Notes: generated by a model from the letters alone, not told the origin. Numbered from the stretch's first letter, positions 26,565-37,607 are shown. The stretch: DNA of 64,000 bases from a bacterium (GCA_016716565.1 JADJWC010000001.1:434001-498000), one strand, 5' to 3'. Translations and numbers: made by a program.

Positions 26565-26999
26565 TCACTCTTTACAAAACTCCATCACCTGTTTTTCATA
26601 CTCAGCTAACTCTGCTTTGCTCGCTCCGGATAATTTTTTAATTGTATAACAATAAGCGAAAATTATTGGCACAGTCATTTTATTTTCGTCTGAATAATAG
26701 TCATCTATTTTCCTAACAATGTCACTCATTGATATCTCGCCGGATTTCCCATCTTCATATAGTTTTTTAATCTCTTCCTTACAGCCCAATGATGCGATCT
26801 CCGGATACTTTTCTCCTGTTAGACGAATACGTTCAAGAATCGAACTTAAATAGGTGTCCTTTGAAGTGCTGTAATACTGTGCGGGTGCTTCCATTCTAAT
26901 CCAGGTGTAACCGTTTTCCAGATCCTTTGTTAAACGTTCTGACTGAGAGAAAATATTTATCGCAGAGATTATTGTTAAAATGATAAATGATTTCATCAT
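26565..26999 (-). CDS. exported hypothetical protein
   Basis: A 144-aa protein with a short signal peptide (MMKSFIILTIISAINIFSQS) and a helical body with three cysteines (LGCKEEI, FAYCYTI, MEFCKE). The start ATG overlaps the TGA of the gene upstream (ATGATGA), so the pair is coupled. It reminds of small periplasmic immunity-type proteins, but no family is certain. Confidence 0.6.
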   Translation of the reverse strand: MMKSFIILTIISAINIFSQSERLTKDLENGYTWIRMEAPAQYYSTSKDTYLSSILERIRLTGEKYPEIASLGCKEEIKKLYEDGKSGEISMSDIVRKIDDYYSDENKMTVPIIFAYCYTIKKLSGASKAELAEYEKQVMEFCKE

Positions 27000-27349
27000 T
27001 CAATCGGAGCGAGTAAAAGTTCAAAATGTTTAAGCAGATGTTTGATATCGCTTTGAATCCAGTCTTCATCTTTCTGAGTTGGTTCAATATCAACAACGCG
27101 GAGTATTTCATACCTGATCTGCAGCGTGACCCTGTTGCCTTTGATGAATACTTTACTATTTCTGTTGACGGTTGTTCTTTGCACCGTTCCCAGTACGCTC
27201 GTATTAAATCCTTTGTTTTCAAAGATCGGGCTGTTATTGATTACATCATTCAGCATTGCGGCATCGACGTCACTGTCGAGCTCGTAGATTGCAGTGCAAT
27301 AAGTAACCATTTCTTTAAGGCTTCCGCTTAATTCTATTTTCTTTTTCAT
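26996..27349 (-). CDS. hypothetical cytoplasmic protein
   Basis: About 117 aa from the ATG at 27349 (MKKKIELSGSLKEMV); a TTG at 27376 would add nine residues. It is soluble, with a beta-rich centre (VFIKGNRVTLQIRYEILRVV). It is coupled by overlap to the exported protein downstream. Function unknown. Confidence 0.6.
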   Translation of the reverse strand: MKKKIELSGSLKEMVTYCTAIYELDSDVDAAMLNDVINNSPIFENKGFNTSVLGTVQRTTVNRNSKVFIKGNRVTLQIRYEILRVVDIEPTQKDEDWIQSDIKHLLKHFELLLAPIE

Positions 27350-27468
27350 ATGATTCTTGTAAAAGTTGATATCCAAAATTTATGATTTAATCCTCAAAAC
27401 TCAATTCATTTAAAAGGATTATTTTCACATGTAGCAGTATATTTTGATTAAACAAACAAATAAATCTT

Positions 27469-28954
27469 ATGGCATCACATCTTCTCAGTAAATCATCTTA
27501 CATAAAAGGACTTCAGTGCGAAAAGCATCTCTACCTTTATAAATATCATTATAATGAGATGGATGAACTTTCTGATATGCAGAAGTCGATATTTAAAAGA
27601 GGGACAAATGTTGGAGTACTTGCACAGAAACTTTTTCCAGACGGTGTAATAGCTGCGGAAGGAGATCCGCCCAATTATGAAAAAGCGATATTAAAGACGA
27701 ACGAATTAATTAAAAGCGGGATCAAAGTAATTTATGAGGCTGCATTTCTATCAGACGAAGTTCTTTCTATTGCTGATATTGTTGTGATAGAGAATGATGG
27801 CATAAAAGTTTACGAAGTTAAAAGCTCTACTTCGATATCTGAAACATATTTGAACGATGCTGCTCTTCAGTATTATGTTATCTCAAGTCTCGGGATGAAG
27901 ATAAAAGACTTTTCTATTATCTATATCAATAATCAGTATAAGAAAAGGTGAATTAAACCTAAAAGAATTATTTCTTACTGAATCGGTTCTTCAATCAATT
28001 CTTGAATTGCAGAAATCCGTAAAGGAAAACGTCGAAAGATTTAAGAAGATGTTGGTAAAAAGAAAGATGCCTTCGATTGATATCGGCGAGCATTGTCATA
28101 ATCCATATACTTGCAGCTTTTTTGACTATTGCAGGAAGCATATTCCGGACAATTCCATATTCGACTTTACCGGAATGCGTCTATCTAAAAAATATGAACT
28201 TTACAGAAATAATATTATCAGGCTTGATGATGTTCCAGTTGATTATCCACTCGGCGAAAGCAACCGACTGCAGCTTGATACTTACAAAAGCGGAAAACAG
28301 GTTGTCAATAAAAAAGCGATAAAAGCATTCATTAGTGATTTGAATTACCCATTATATTTTATGGACTTTGAAAGTTTTCAGCCGGCTGTTCCGTTGTTTG
28401 ATGAATCAAGACCATATCAGCAAATTCCCTTTCAATATTCTGTATATCTAAAGAAAACGAAAAACAGCGAAGCAAATCATTTTGAGTTCCTTGCTGAACC
28501 AGGAGATGACCCAAGAAAAAAATTCATTGAAAACTTATTAAAGATAACGAATGATTCCGGTGATGTTCTTGTTTACAACAGGACATTTGAAATCACCAGG
28601 CTGAATGAAATATCAAGAGATTTTCCGGACTATGCAGAAGATATTGAAAAGCTGATTTCAAGGATTAAAGATCTGATGTTACCATTTCAAAAGAAATATT
28701 ACTATTCACCGGAGATGAAAGGTTCTTATTCAATTAAAGCGGTACTTCCCGCACTCGTTCCCGAGCTGAGTTATGATGATCTGGAAATTAATGAAGGTGG
28801 GCTTGCTTCAATTGCGTATGAAAGTCTGCTAACCGAAACAGACTTAATGGTTATAGCTGAAGTTAAGCAACAGCTGCTTGCATATTGTAAGCTTGACACT
28901 CTGGCGATGGTGAAAATTTTGGAGAGATTAGAATTAATATCTGATGGAAAATAA
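27469..28954 (+). pseudogene. DUF2779 protein (Cas4-like nuclease + RNase H-like domain), one-base frameshift
   Basis: The N-terminal frame (27469-27951) has a Cas4/DUF83-like PD-(D/E)xK domain with ADIVVIENDGIKVYEVKSST. The second frame (from about 27945) has a Cys cluster CHNPYTCSFFDYC, which with Cys17 could bind a 4Fe-4S cluster. The DUF2779 exonuclease-like domain follows, with MDFESFQ, VYNRTFE and CKLDTLAM. Removing one A from the run at 27943-27946 joins them as NNQYKKGELNLKELF. The protein would be about 494 aa. Likely a DNA processing nuclease of unknown role. Confidence 0.82.
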
Positions 28955-28955
28955 A

Positions 28956-28977
28956 AAAACGCACCGGAGTGCGTTTT
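28956..28977. terminator. bidirectional terminator
   Basis: AAAACGCAC-CGGA-GTGCGTTTT has A and T runs on both sides, so it can end the DUF2779 gene and the convergent outer-membrane gene. Confidence 0.85.
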
Positions 28978-29002
28978 CATTTGATCAAAAAATAATGCTT
29001 AA

Positions 29003-29437
29003 TTATTTCCCGAATACGTATCTAATATTCAAACCAAACCAGCCTGCTTCAAAATCGGTATCTTCAATTATTATAAAAGTTGGACGCCAGTCGGCACCGA
29101 TTGCCAATGGAATATCAAAGTGATATTCTATTCCGATTTCACCGCTAACACCAAGTGCGAAAGGATCGCCAAGATATGCTGATGGTCCAACGCCAAGATA
29201 CCAATCAAAGCCAGAACCTAATGGCTGGTGTATAAAGTCCCAGAGCGCATCTACTCCGACGCCGTCATCACCGAAGGAAACATCAGCATGAATCCTGCTA
29301 AAACTGCCCAGACCGAAAACACCGTCAATTGCAAAGTGACCGCCAAATGCATCACCGAATCGAATACCAACTTCCTGAGCCTGTGTAAATTGGACAAGAC
29401 CCGCTAAAACAAAAATGGTGAATAAGATTTTTTTCAT
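29003..29437 (-). CDS. outer-membrane beta-barrel-type protein
   Basis: A 144-aa protein with a signal peptide cut after AQA and a body of alternating short strands rich in Gly, Phe and Tyr (DWYLGVGPSAYLGDPFALGV). It ends in RYVFGK. This matches small porin-like barrels of the Bacteroidota. Ligand unknown. Confidence 0.75.
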   Translation of the reverse strand: MKKILFTIFVLAGLVQFTQAQEVGIRFGDAFGGHFAIDGVFGLGSFSRIHADVSFGDDGVGVDALWDFIHQPLGSGFDWYLGVGPSAYLGDPFALGVSGEIGIEYHFDIPLAIGADWRPTFIIIEDTDFEAGWFGLNIRYVFGK

Positions 29438-29507
29438 TTTTTTCCCTTTATTATTTATTATTTGTTTAGTTGATTTTTACTGCAAAAGATATTTCTTCAG
29501 AATAAAA

Positions 29508-30092
29508 TTATAGTCCTAATTTCACACCAGCGTTAATAAAAATTGATCTTGATTTACCAACATCAAAAGATGCAACGCTAGATACATCAGTTAGCGACCA
29601 CTCATATTTTAAATCGACAAAGAACATCGAGATATCGACACCAGCACCGAGAAATACTCCCCAGCTTGCATCATTGAAATCATCTTTTGTTAATTCGAAT
29701 GCATTAACAGTAGTAACGATCAGCACAGAAGCGCCGCCAAAAGCACGCAGCCCGATCAAGGTAGCTTCTTCTTTTAATAGATAATATCCAATCATTGCCG
29801 GAATACGTATGCCGCTTATTTCGGTATTGAATGTTATTTGGTCATCGTTAGAGTTGTATTCATTGCTTTTGTAAGTCCAGAATATTCCGCCCTCGCCATA
29901 AAATTTATCGCCCATCAATACTGTTCCTCCAATCTGCCAGCCGACTTTAGCGGAGGTTTCTCCCGATACGGGATCTTCAGAAAAATCCGTGAAGTTGATA
30001 CCTATCGCAGGCTTTATTTTTAGCTGTGCAAATGAAAAGCTTGTTAAAAAAAGTAAACACAGAAATAAAGCAACAGCAAATATTTTTTTCAT
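29508..30092 (-). CDS. outer-membrane beta-barrel protein (OmpA-like barrel)
   Basis: A 194-aa protein with a signal peptide (MKKIFAVALFLCLLFLTSFS). About eight amphipathic strands follow, with SWGVFLGAGVDISMFFVDLK near the end and a final strand VKLGL. It is a typical member of the porin_2 or outer-membrane barrel group. It lies next to another barrel gene; each seems to have its own promoter. Confidence 0.8.
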   Translation of the reverse strand: MKKIFAVALFLCLLFLTSFSFAQLKIKPAIGINFTDFSEDPVSGETSAKVGWQIGGTVLMGDKFYGEGGIFWTYKSNEYNSNDDQITFNTEISGIRIPAMIGYYLLKEEATLIGLRAFGGASVLIVTTVNAFELTKDDFNDASWGVFLGAGVDISMFFVDLKYEWSLTDVSSVASFDVGKSRSIFINAGVKLGL

Positions 30093-30219
30093 TTTAAAGA
30101 TCCTTTCAATAAATGAGATGGTAACAGATTCAATTGATGTTTAATTTATTTACGTTGATCATCAACGACGTTCGTAATTAAACGATACAAATATAAATGA
30201 GTTGTAGCTAATTGAATGG

Positions 30220-32119
30220 TTAAAAATAATGTCTCCAATCGAAGATTAATCTAAGACCAAGATTCCAAATCGTTTTAAGTTCGGGTATTGAAGCAGTATC
30301 ACCAGTTGACTCTAAAACTGCAACATTGCTTGGGATATCAATGCCGCCATAGAGCGGAATGAACATTGAGGATCGCTGACCAACATCGAATGTTTTAAAT
30401 GGACGGTATTCAACAATCGGAAATTCAAATAGAGTCGAGCGATATGATAAAATATATAATTGCTCTAGTCCTTGCGCATCTGCTGAAACATTAAATAATG
30501 CGTCACGTTCTTTAGTCCTTCCGTAAAAATAAACGGCTACTTCTCTACCAAGTACAAATTGGAAGCGACCAAAAGATGTTTCAATACCAGACTGCCAGGG
30601 AATTAGTCCCCCATTAACAGCAGTGACTCCGACCTTTGTCATGGCTTCCTGATCGATAAAGTATAGAATGGGTGCAAGAATTAATAAATCACCAGGCAAT
30701 AGATAAAATGGAAGCCTGAGCCGGCCATTGTAAGCAGATCTTCCGGGAATGGCTGCTAATAAGTTTCCATAATTTTGAAGCTCTTCGGTACTAACAACAC
30801 CAGTTGAGGAAGAACCATCCTGTCGCCAACCTGCAGCTAAAAAGATAAGACCATCACCGGCTTCATTTAATACACCGTCAAGTCCAACACCAAATCGAAA
30901 AGCAATTTCAAGTCCACCAACAACACCTGCAGTTTCTTGATTCAATCCGAATCCACCATTAATTATTGATCCTTTCATTGCGGGAGAGAAACCGACAAAT
31001 GTTCCTATCTCTGCTCTGAATCTTGGCAGCTCACCCAATCCTTGTACAAGAGCCGGAACGGGAGTTTTAATGAATACATCTGTCAATAACTTTTCAAATG
31101 CGGGATTAGATCCGTGCGGCGGCATATAATTATTTTGACAAACACTGAAATTTTCAGGACCCGGAATTTTATCATCTCTTTTATAGATTATTTCAGGGTA
31201 ATTGCCAAGAGCTGCATCTAGAAATTGTTCCAGACTTGTCACAACTACATTTGCTGCTCTGTCTGCGTCTTCGTATCTCATCCAGGCATCACCGGTGAGA
31301 ACAACATTTTCACCCCCCCAGGTGCTTGCTTTCAATCCAATTTCATTATAATAATCATGCGTTCCTTTTCTTTGAGAAGCATCTCCCCAAGTGCCCGCTG
31401 CGTGGCCGGAAGCAAAAACATCCTGTAAAAAGTGAATCGCAAAAGCTTCATCAGCAAGCGCCGATAATATTATAACGGATCGTTCCTCCTGAGTAAAATT
31501 ATTGTTTGACAGTAGTGATGCTTTTGATATTGCAGAATAGTGATACCAGGCATAAGCTGCGATTGCATTTAGCTCAGCACCTTCTTTGGTACAGGATAGA
31601 ATGTAAGAAGTAGCATCTATGTTAACATCTGGAAGCGAAAGAAGAAAGTGTACATTATTACTACCTGCTCTTGTTGCGTATTCAGGATCAGCACTTTGCA
31701 ATCTTAAATCAGAAACTCTGAGTCCGTTTATACGCCCAACTCTATCCTCAGCCATTTGTAAATCAATTTTTAACTGGGCAGTAATGTCTGCTACTTTTAA
31801 TATCCAGTCTGCTTGAAGAATATTAAACAACATATTTTCAGCGGAACAGGAATGGTCTCCGGCAATTGCCGGCCATGCAGCATAATCAATTTTTTCCGGC
31901 TTGGTAAGTTGCTGGAGATCTATGACTGACTCGGTTAACCTGAACTCATATCCGATTCTGGCTTGTTGCCCAAAGCCCGTCTAACGTCGAGGTATGGTCA
32001 GCAGATAGTTTTGAGATTGCCAGAAGCATTATGTCCCTGTGCTCAGGATAAACCCAGGCATTAGATTTACCCAATCCCAATATCATAGTAAGGAACAGGC
32101 TAATAAAAATGCTTTTCAT
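30220..32119 (-). pseudogene. zinc-dependent phospholipase C / S1-P1-like exported protein, one-base frameshift
   Basis: The true start is the ATG at 32119 behind AGGGGG. It gives a signal peptide (MKSIFISLFLTMILGLGKS) and WVYPEHRDIMLLAI, then stops after about 58 codons. Removing one G of the GGG at 31969-31971 joins it to the long frame down to 30220 (LWQQARIGYEFRLTESV). The long frame has HFLQDVFASGHAAGTWGD and KGTHDYYN, His/Asp/Glu metal-ligand patterns like those of zinc-dependent phospholipase C. The second half is a beta-rich, porin-like domain. Secreted or outer-membrane-bound. Confidence 0.72.
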
Positions 32120-32151
32120 TGAAACCCCCTGATTTGAGAAAACGAGAAATT

Positions 32152-32964
32152 TTAATCGTAAATATCCTTTAATTCTTTTATACTGCCAATGGCTTCATTA
32201 ACAACAACTAAAGGTATTCCAAAGTTCAACTCAATTTCTGATGAGAGATCTGCCGCAGTAATTTTCCTCGTTCTATGTTCGATTCCAGCTATTTCAGTAA
32301 ATGAGAAGTTTTTTAACACTTTTGACCCATTTACCGAATAGCGGGTTAACCGGACAGCATTCATAAAAACCGCATTGTCGGAATAGGATTCTTCAATTAC
32401 TTTTCTGAAATCTTCAATCTTGCGCTCGTGAGCGAGTGTTGTGTACCAATGCTGAAGTTTTCCGTCAGAGTATTGTTCGATTTTTATTTTTCCTGTCTCA
32501 TCTTTTGGCTGTACGATGTATTTCTCATTACCAAATTCAATAACATAATCTTCAGTCAGAAACGTTGGCAATGGTTCAAAAAATGGTGCTGCGTTACCTG
32601 CGTCGATCAGGTATTCCTTATTATCTATATTAACAATACTGATAATGTGGACATCAGGATTTTTCATATCGGCACCGCAAAGCCGAATATCGTAACCAAG
32701 ATATTTCAGTAAAGAAAAGAGATAATAGTTATTTGTGTAGCAAGTTCCGCCAAAATTATATTTTTCAATCCCCTCAAGAAATAATCCGAGATCGGGGATG
32801 TAATTCATTCCTCGTTTTTTATAAATCAGCTTGGAAATGTTTTCAAATGGAACTTTAATAAGATGAGCTTTTACAATCCGGTTGAGCAAATCAAGACTCG
32901 GATTTGATTTATCAATTTCCAGCAGATGAAGATATTTGGTAAATAATTTTTCTTGATTTGACAT
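32152..32964 (-). CDS. arylamine N-acetyltransferase
   Basis: A 270-aa enzyme that transfers acetyl from acetyl-CoA to arylamines or hydrazines. The Cys-His-Asp triad is visible: NFGGTCYTNNYYLF (Cys75), DVHIISIV (His106) and IDAGNAAP (Asp121), counted from the ATG at 32964. An upstream in-frame ATG (32976) would add four residues. The normal length of the family is about 270-280. Physiological substrate unknown. Confidence 0.88.
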   Translation of the reverse strand: MSNQEKLFTKYLHLLEIDKSNPSLDLLNRIVKAHLIKVPFENISKLIYKKRGMNYIPDLGLFLEGIEKYNFGGTCYTNNYYLFSLLKYLGYDIRLCGADMKNPDVHIISIVNIDNKEYLIDAGNAAPFFEPLPTFLTEDYVIEFGNEKYIVQPKDETGKIKIEQYSDGKLQHWYTTLAHERKIEDFRKVIEESYSDNAVFMNAVRLTRYSVNGSKVLKNFSFTEIAGIEHRTRKITAADLSSEIELNFGIPLVVVNEAIGSIKELKDIYD

Positions 32965-33018
32965 TTTGAAAATCATCTATGATAAAGAGAAGATCGTTCA
33001 AAAATCCGGCATCTGGAA

Positions 33019-33423
33019 TCAGGTATCATTCATTCTTTTTTTCTTCATTTCTTTCAGAAGATCATTCCCTTTATCCCAAACACGAATATCAATTCTTTTC
33101 ATTGCGTGAAGCTTCATCGCAGTGGTAAAATCATATTTTAGTGCGAGTGATCTGCAATCAGCGCTTCTGCATAATGATGGTGCATGGTCGTGAATGCTGC
33201 AGCCGTTTTCATCAAGGTAAACACAGTCACCATTTGGTTTGTGTGCAAGCATCAGTGCATCAGCAATATAAGGATGAGGTTCGGTTAAATATTCTTCGGG
33301 ATTATCTTCTTCAGTTAACCTGATTGCATCTCCCTGGCAACAGAGAGTGCAGCCGTTGCAGGGAACGAAAGTATATTTTTGTTTGGTTGCCAATTCGTTT
33401 TTTAAGATGGAATATTTATTCAT
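33019..33423 (-). CDS. YkgJ-type cysteine cluster protein
   Basis: About 134 aa from MNKYSILKNEL. The motif FVPCNGCTLCCQG and the later SLCRSADCR give the eight-cysteine pattern of the YkgJ/UPF0153 zinc- or iron-binding family. The apparent longer frame up to 33732 is antisense to trpF and is not part of the gene. ATG 33444 is an alternative start. Exact function of the family is not established. Confidence 0.8.
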   Translation of the reverse strand: MNKYSILKNELATKQKYTFVPCNGCTLCCQGDAIRLTEEDNPEEYLTEPHPYIADALMLAHKPNGDCVYLDENGCSIHDHAPSLCRSADCRSLALKYDFTTAMKLHAMKRIDIRVWDKGNDLLKEMKKKRMNDT

Positions 33424-33474
33424 TATTAAATTACTATTTTTCATCACCTTTAAAAACAAACTAGGAATAATATT

Positions 33475-34158
33475 TTGGTTAGAGTAAAAATTTGTTGTAT
33501 CTCCTCTCTTGAAGAAGCAAGACTCGCAATAAGATATGGCGCTTCTGCTCTTGGGCTTGTATCTGAAATGCCAAGCGGGCCCGGAGTAATTGATGAAGAA
33601 TCTATTGCCCGAATTGCTGAAAGTGTTTCTCCCCCAATCGCAACATTTCTGCTGACAAGCAAGCAGAACGCCGGAGTAATAATTGAACAGCACCGGAGAA
33701 CAAAAACAAACACGCTTCAGCTTGTTGATCACCTTCCTGATGAAGAATTATTGGTCCTCAGAGATAAACTTCCGGCAATTAAACTGGTTCAGGTAATTCA
33801 CGTTCTGGATGAATCATCAATCGAAGAAGCCAAGAAAGTTCAGCATCTCGTTGATGCACTTTTGCTCGATTCGGGCAATCCCAAACTGAAAGTAAAAGAA
33901 CTCGGCGGAACCGGACGAATACACAATTGGGAGATAAGCAGAAGCATTGTTGAATCAGTAACTGTTCCTGTTTTTCTCGCTGGCGGATTAAATGCAGAGA
34001 ATGTTGATGAAGCTATTGAAGCTGTGCAACCTTTTGGATTGGATATTTGCAGCGGGGTGAGAACTAATGGTTTACTTGATGAAGAGAAATTGAAAATGTT
34101 TCTCGATAAGGTTCAAATGTTCAATTTGAAAAACATTTACCGAACCACAAAAAATTAA
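33475..34158 (+). CDS. trpF: phosphoribosylanthranilate isomerase-like protein
   Basis: A 227-aa TIM-barrel protein with MVRVKICCISSLEEAR at the start (the KICG motif with catalytic Cys). LLLDSG carries the catalytic Asp, and VPVFLAGGLNAENV and LDICSGVRT form the phosphate-binding end. TrpF catalyses the third step of tryptophan synthesis. The start is TTG, as no ATG lies near. No other trp gene is close, so the gene may act alone, or it may be a TrpF paralogue; the KICC rather than KICG start is a small deviation. Confidence 0.75.
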   Translation: MVRVKICCISSLEEARLAIRYGASALGLVSEMPSGPGVIDEESIARIAESVSPPIATFLLTSKQNAGVIIEQHRRTKTNTLQLVDHLPDEELLVLRDKLPAIKLVQVIHVLDESSIEEAKKVQHLVDALLLDSGNPKLKVKELGGTGRIHNWEISRSIVESVTVPVFLAGGLNAENVDEAIEAVQPFGLDICSGVRTNGLLDEEKLKMFLDKVQMFNLKNIYRTTKN

Positions 34159-34307
34159 AAAATTACTTGGTTTATGTTTAGAAAATTTGACTTAGAGTTT
34201 ACAAGTGCTATTTTTCTTCAGCATAAAAATATTCATCTGTACAAATAGTTTTAGTTCTTAACTATTCCAATTAACTAATTATTCATTCACATAATAAGAG
34301 AGGGCAT

Positions 34308-37300
34308 ATGCGAGTAAATTTTTTACTGTTGTGTGTTCTGGTTTCTATTCTTATGATTTTACCAGAATCAACTTTTGCTCAAGGTGTTACTACTGCATCT
34401 CTAAACGGTATTGTTCAGGATGCTGACGGTAATCCATTACCTGGCGCAAATGTAATGGCCGAACATATTCCGAGTGGAAGCCAGTATGGTGCTGCTACAA
34501 GAGACAATGGATTTTTTAACCTGCCGAACCTTAGAGTTGGCGGGCCGTATAAAGTGACAGTCTCCTATGTTGGATTTAATCCACAGGTTAAGGATAGTAT
34601 CTTTTTAAGTCTGGGACAGAATTTTAGACTTGAGTTTATTCTGGAAAGCCAGGCTGTTACGGTTGGGGAAATTGTTGTTACTGCAGAACAGGATGCAGTA
34701 TTAAATAGTAACAGAACCGGTGCAGCAACTTATGTTGACGTAGAACAAATACAAACTCTTCCAACTGTTAAAAGAAGTATCAGGGACTTAACAAGACTTG
34801 ACCCCAGAAGTGATGGTAACTATAGTTTTGGGGGAAAGAACTGGCTTTACAATAACATTTCTCTTGATGGTTCTTACTTCAATAATCCATTTGGTCTGGA
34901 TGATCCTGCCCCTGGTGGTCAAACAAACTCGGAACCTGTTCCTTTCGATGCAGTTGAACAGGTTCAGGTATCCATAGCTCCATTTGATGTTCGTCAGGGC
35001 GGTTTCACCGGAGCCGGAGTTAACGTGGTTACCAAAAGTGGGACCAACCGATTTCAGGGATCATTATATAGCTTTTTAAGAAACGAATCTCTCCTTGGCA
35101 ACACTGTGAGTGGTAATGAAGTAATTGCCAATCCCGATTTGTTTTTTAATCAAAGCGGATTTTCGTTAAGCGGTCCAATTGTTCAGGATAAATTATTCTT
35201 CTTTCTGAATGGTGAGTTGGAACGAAGAGAAGATCCCGGAACAAACTTCGTGGCTGATGATGACGGCACAATTGATTTTGGTGAGTCAAGAGTTAGAGCG
35301 AGCGTGATGGATTCGATAAGAACAAGAATGAAAGAAGTCTATAACTATGAAACAGGCGAATATGAAGGATTTGTTCACGACACAGAAAATGAAAAGATTT
35401 TATTAAAGCTGGATTGGAACATAAATGAAAGCAATAATCTTTCATTCCGCTATAACCGGCTTGATGCAAGAAGAGATTTGCCGCCGCATCCATTTGTGCT
35501 AAGTTCAGGCGGACGAGGACCCAACGAGACTAGTTTACCTTTCCAGAATTCGGGTTATCAAATAAATAACAAGCTTAATTCATATGCAGTTGAGCTGAAC
35601 TCAAGATCAGAAACTTTTGCTAATCGTTTCTTTGCAAGCTATAATGTATTCAGAGATAACAGAGATCCGTTCAGCGAACCATTTCCTACTATCCAAATTG
35701 ACGTTGATGGTGTTAACTATACTACAATAGGTCACGAGCCTTTCTCAATACACAATATTCTGGATCAGGATGTTTTGCAGATTACGGATAACTTTAGTTA
35801 CTTCCTCGGAAATCACGTTCTCACTGCGGGAAGCACATTTGAATACTTCAGTTTCTTTAATGCGTTTAACATTTTCAGGTATGGACTGTTCATGGTTCCG
35901 GCACAATTTGGAGGAACAACTTTCGGGTCACTTGAAGAGTTTTTTGATGCAACCGATCCGAATTCTGCCAACTTTATTGATTTCAGATCAGCATTTGTAA
36001 ATCCAGTTTCTTCGAGTCCATTCAAAGGTGAAAACATCGAAGTGGGGCAGTTGTCATTTTATGTTCAGGATGAATTCAGTGTTTCACCTGTATTTAATTT
36101 AACAGCCGGCATCAGAGTAGATTTGCCGATGTACTTTACTGATCCTGTTGATAATCCGTTTTCAAGAAGCCTGAACCTTCTTGATGAGAATGACCAAATG
36201 GAAACAATTGATCAGAGTAGTTTACCAGGTGTAAAAACGCTATTCTCGCCAAGAGTTGGATTTAACTGGGATGTTACCGGTGATAGAACTACACAATTAC
36301 GCGGAGGAACTGGAATTTTTACCGGACGTCTTCCATTTGTTTGGGTAGGTAACGTAATTTCGAATCCTGGTCCCAATCCAAATCTATATCCAAATGCTGA
36401 TCCGGTTACTTCAAAGGACGACGCTGTTTTACAGCAGTCATTTGATTTAAACGGAATGGTTGATGACTTTGTATGGCCGCAAGTCTGGAATTCCAATATT
36501 GCTGTTGATCATATGTTGCCTGGCGGAATATTGGGAACTGTTGAATTCATTTATGGTAAGGATATTAATTCTATCTATGTTAGAAACGCAAACCTCACGG
36601 AGCCCGTCAGATACTTAAGTGATGGCAGACCGTATTTCACAGATGCGAGCGGAAGTAACCGCCTGAATACTTTCGTTCCGGTCGATGGTGATACTATTGG
36701 ATTCTTTGGCGGCGTTTATGTTATAGATAACTCTGATGAAGGATATCATTACAGCGGAACAATTCAATTGCGCAAACAATTTGACTTTGGCCTTCAGACA
36801 GGATTAGCTTACGCATATCAGGAAGCAAAGAGCTTGCTTAAGTCAACTGAAATCGCAAGTGTTTTGTTTGCAGAGAATCCTGTACAGGGCGATCCGAATA
36901 AGCCAGAATTAAGCTATTCAGAATTTGGTATCCGCCACAGGGTAACTGGTAACGCTATCTATTCGCATGTTTGGAATGACAATTTCGAATCTCACTTTGG
37001 ATTATTCTTTGAAGTTTCTGAAGGTAATAGATTTGCAGGTGCTGGTGGAAACAGATATTCGTTTGTTTATGCAGGTGATGTGAACGGTGATGGACAAGCA
37101 GGAAATGACCTGATTTATATTCCAGAGAGTCAGGATGATATCGTTCTCGTACCATATATGGATGAGGGCGGCAATACAATTTCACCCGAGGAACAATGGA
37201 ACAAACTCAATGCATTTATTGAGCAAGATGATTATTTGAAGGAACACAGAGGTGAAATTGCCGAAAGATTTGGTGCTGTTAATCCGTGGTGGTGGAATAT

Positions 37301-37586
37301 CGATTTCAAATTTATGCAGGACTTTGCATTTTTCCTCGGTGGTATGAGGCATACTTTCCAGCTTAGTGTTGATATATTAAACCTTCCCAATATGCTCAGC
37401 TCGGAATGGGGAGTAAGAAAAATTGCGAGCTCTGCTGCTACAACTCCGCTTGAACTGGTTGGGTTTGACGGAAACGGCGAACCAAATTTTAATTATAAAG
37501 GAACTGCAACAACAACTTACGTTGATGATCCAAGTGTAAATTCACGCTGGCAAATGCAAGTTGGACTACGCTACTTCTTTCAATAA
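34308..37586 (+). CDS. TonB-dependent outer-membrane receptor (Oar-like, with carboxypeptidase-like domain)
   Basis: A 1092-aa protein with a signal peptide cut near AQG. A carboxypeptidase-regulatory-like domain (about 30-115, GNPLPGANVMAEHIPSG) comes first. Then come the plug (about 130-250, with FDVRQGGFTGAGVNVVTKSG) and a long barrel ending in the aromatic residues FFQ. It imports a large substrate across the outer membrane using the TonB system. It is a single-gene unit with a promoter in the 150 bases before it and a strong terminator after. Confidence 0.93.
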   Translation: MRVNFLLLCVLVSILMILPESTFAQGVTTASLNGIVQDADGNPLPGANVMAEHIPSGSQYGAATRDNGFFNLPNLRVGGPYKVTVSYVGFNPQVKDSIFLSLGQNFRLEFILESQAVTVGEIVVTAEQDAVLNSNRTGAATYVDVEQIQTLPTVKRSIRDLTRLDPRSDGNYSFGGKNWLYNNISLDGSYFNNPFGLDDPAPGGQTNSEPVPFDAVEQVQVSIAPFDVRQGGFTGAGVNVVTKSGTNRFQGSLYSFLRNESLLGNTVSGNEVIANPDLFFNQSGFSLSGPIVQDKLFFFLNGELERREDPGTNFVADDDGTIDFGESRVRASVMDSIRTRMKEVYNYETGEYEGFVHDTENEKILLKLDWNINESNNLSFRYNRLDARRDLPPHPFVLSSGGRGPNETSLPFQNSGYQINNKLNSYAVELNSRSETFANRFFASYNVFRDNRDPFSEPFPTIQIDVDGVNYTTIGHEPFSIHNILDQDVLQITDNFSYFLGNHVLTAGSTFEYFSFFNAFNIFRYGLFMVPAQFGGTTFGSLEEFFDATDPNSANFIDFRSAFVNPVSSSPFKGENIEVGQLSFYVQDEFSVSPVFNLTAGIRVDLPMYFTDPVDNPFSRSLNLLDENDQMETIDQSSLPGVKTLFSPRVGFNWDVTGDRTTQLRGGTGIFTGRLPFVWVGNVISNPGPNPNLYPNADPVTSKDDAVLQQSFDLNGMVDDFVWPQVWNSNIAVDHMLPGGILGTVEFIYGKDINSIYVRNANLTEPVRYLSDGRPYFTDASGSNRLNTFVPVDGDTIGFFGGVYVIDNSDEGYHYSGTIQLRKQFDFGLQTGLAYAYQEAKSLLKSTEIASVLFAENPVQGDPNKPELSYSEFGIRHRVTGNAIYSHVWNDNFESHFGLFFEVSEGNRFAGAGGNRYSFVYAGDVNGDGQAGNDLIYIPESQDDIVLVPYMDEGGNTISPEEQWNKLNAFIEQDDYLKEHRGEIAERFGAVNPWWWNIDFKFMQDFAFFLGGMRHTFQLSVDILNLPNMLSSEWGVRKIASSAATTPLELVGFDGNGEPNFNYKGTATTTYVDDPSVNSRWQMQVGLRYFFQ

Positions 37587-37607
37587 TTAGTTTCAGGTTG
37601 ATAATAA

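Noticed and set aside
30220..31833. Reading the phospholipase C-like gene from the ATG at 31833
   Set aside because: This would leave it without a signal peptide. A signal-peptide start at 32119 with a good ribosome site joins the frame after one base is removed.
33424..33732. N-terminal extension of the cysteine-cluster gene over the trpF start
   Set aside because: The extension is antisense to trpF and lacks sensible protein features; the family begins near the Cys motif, which fits a start at 33423.
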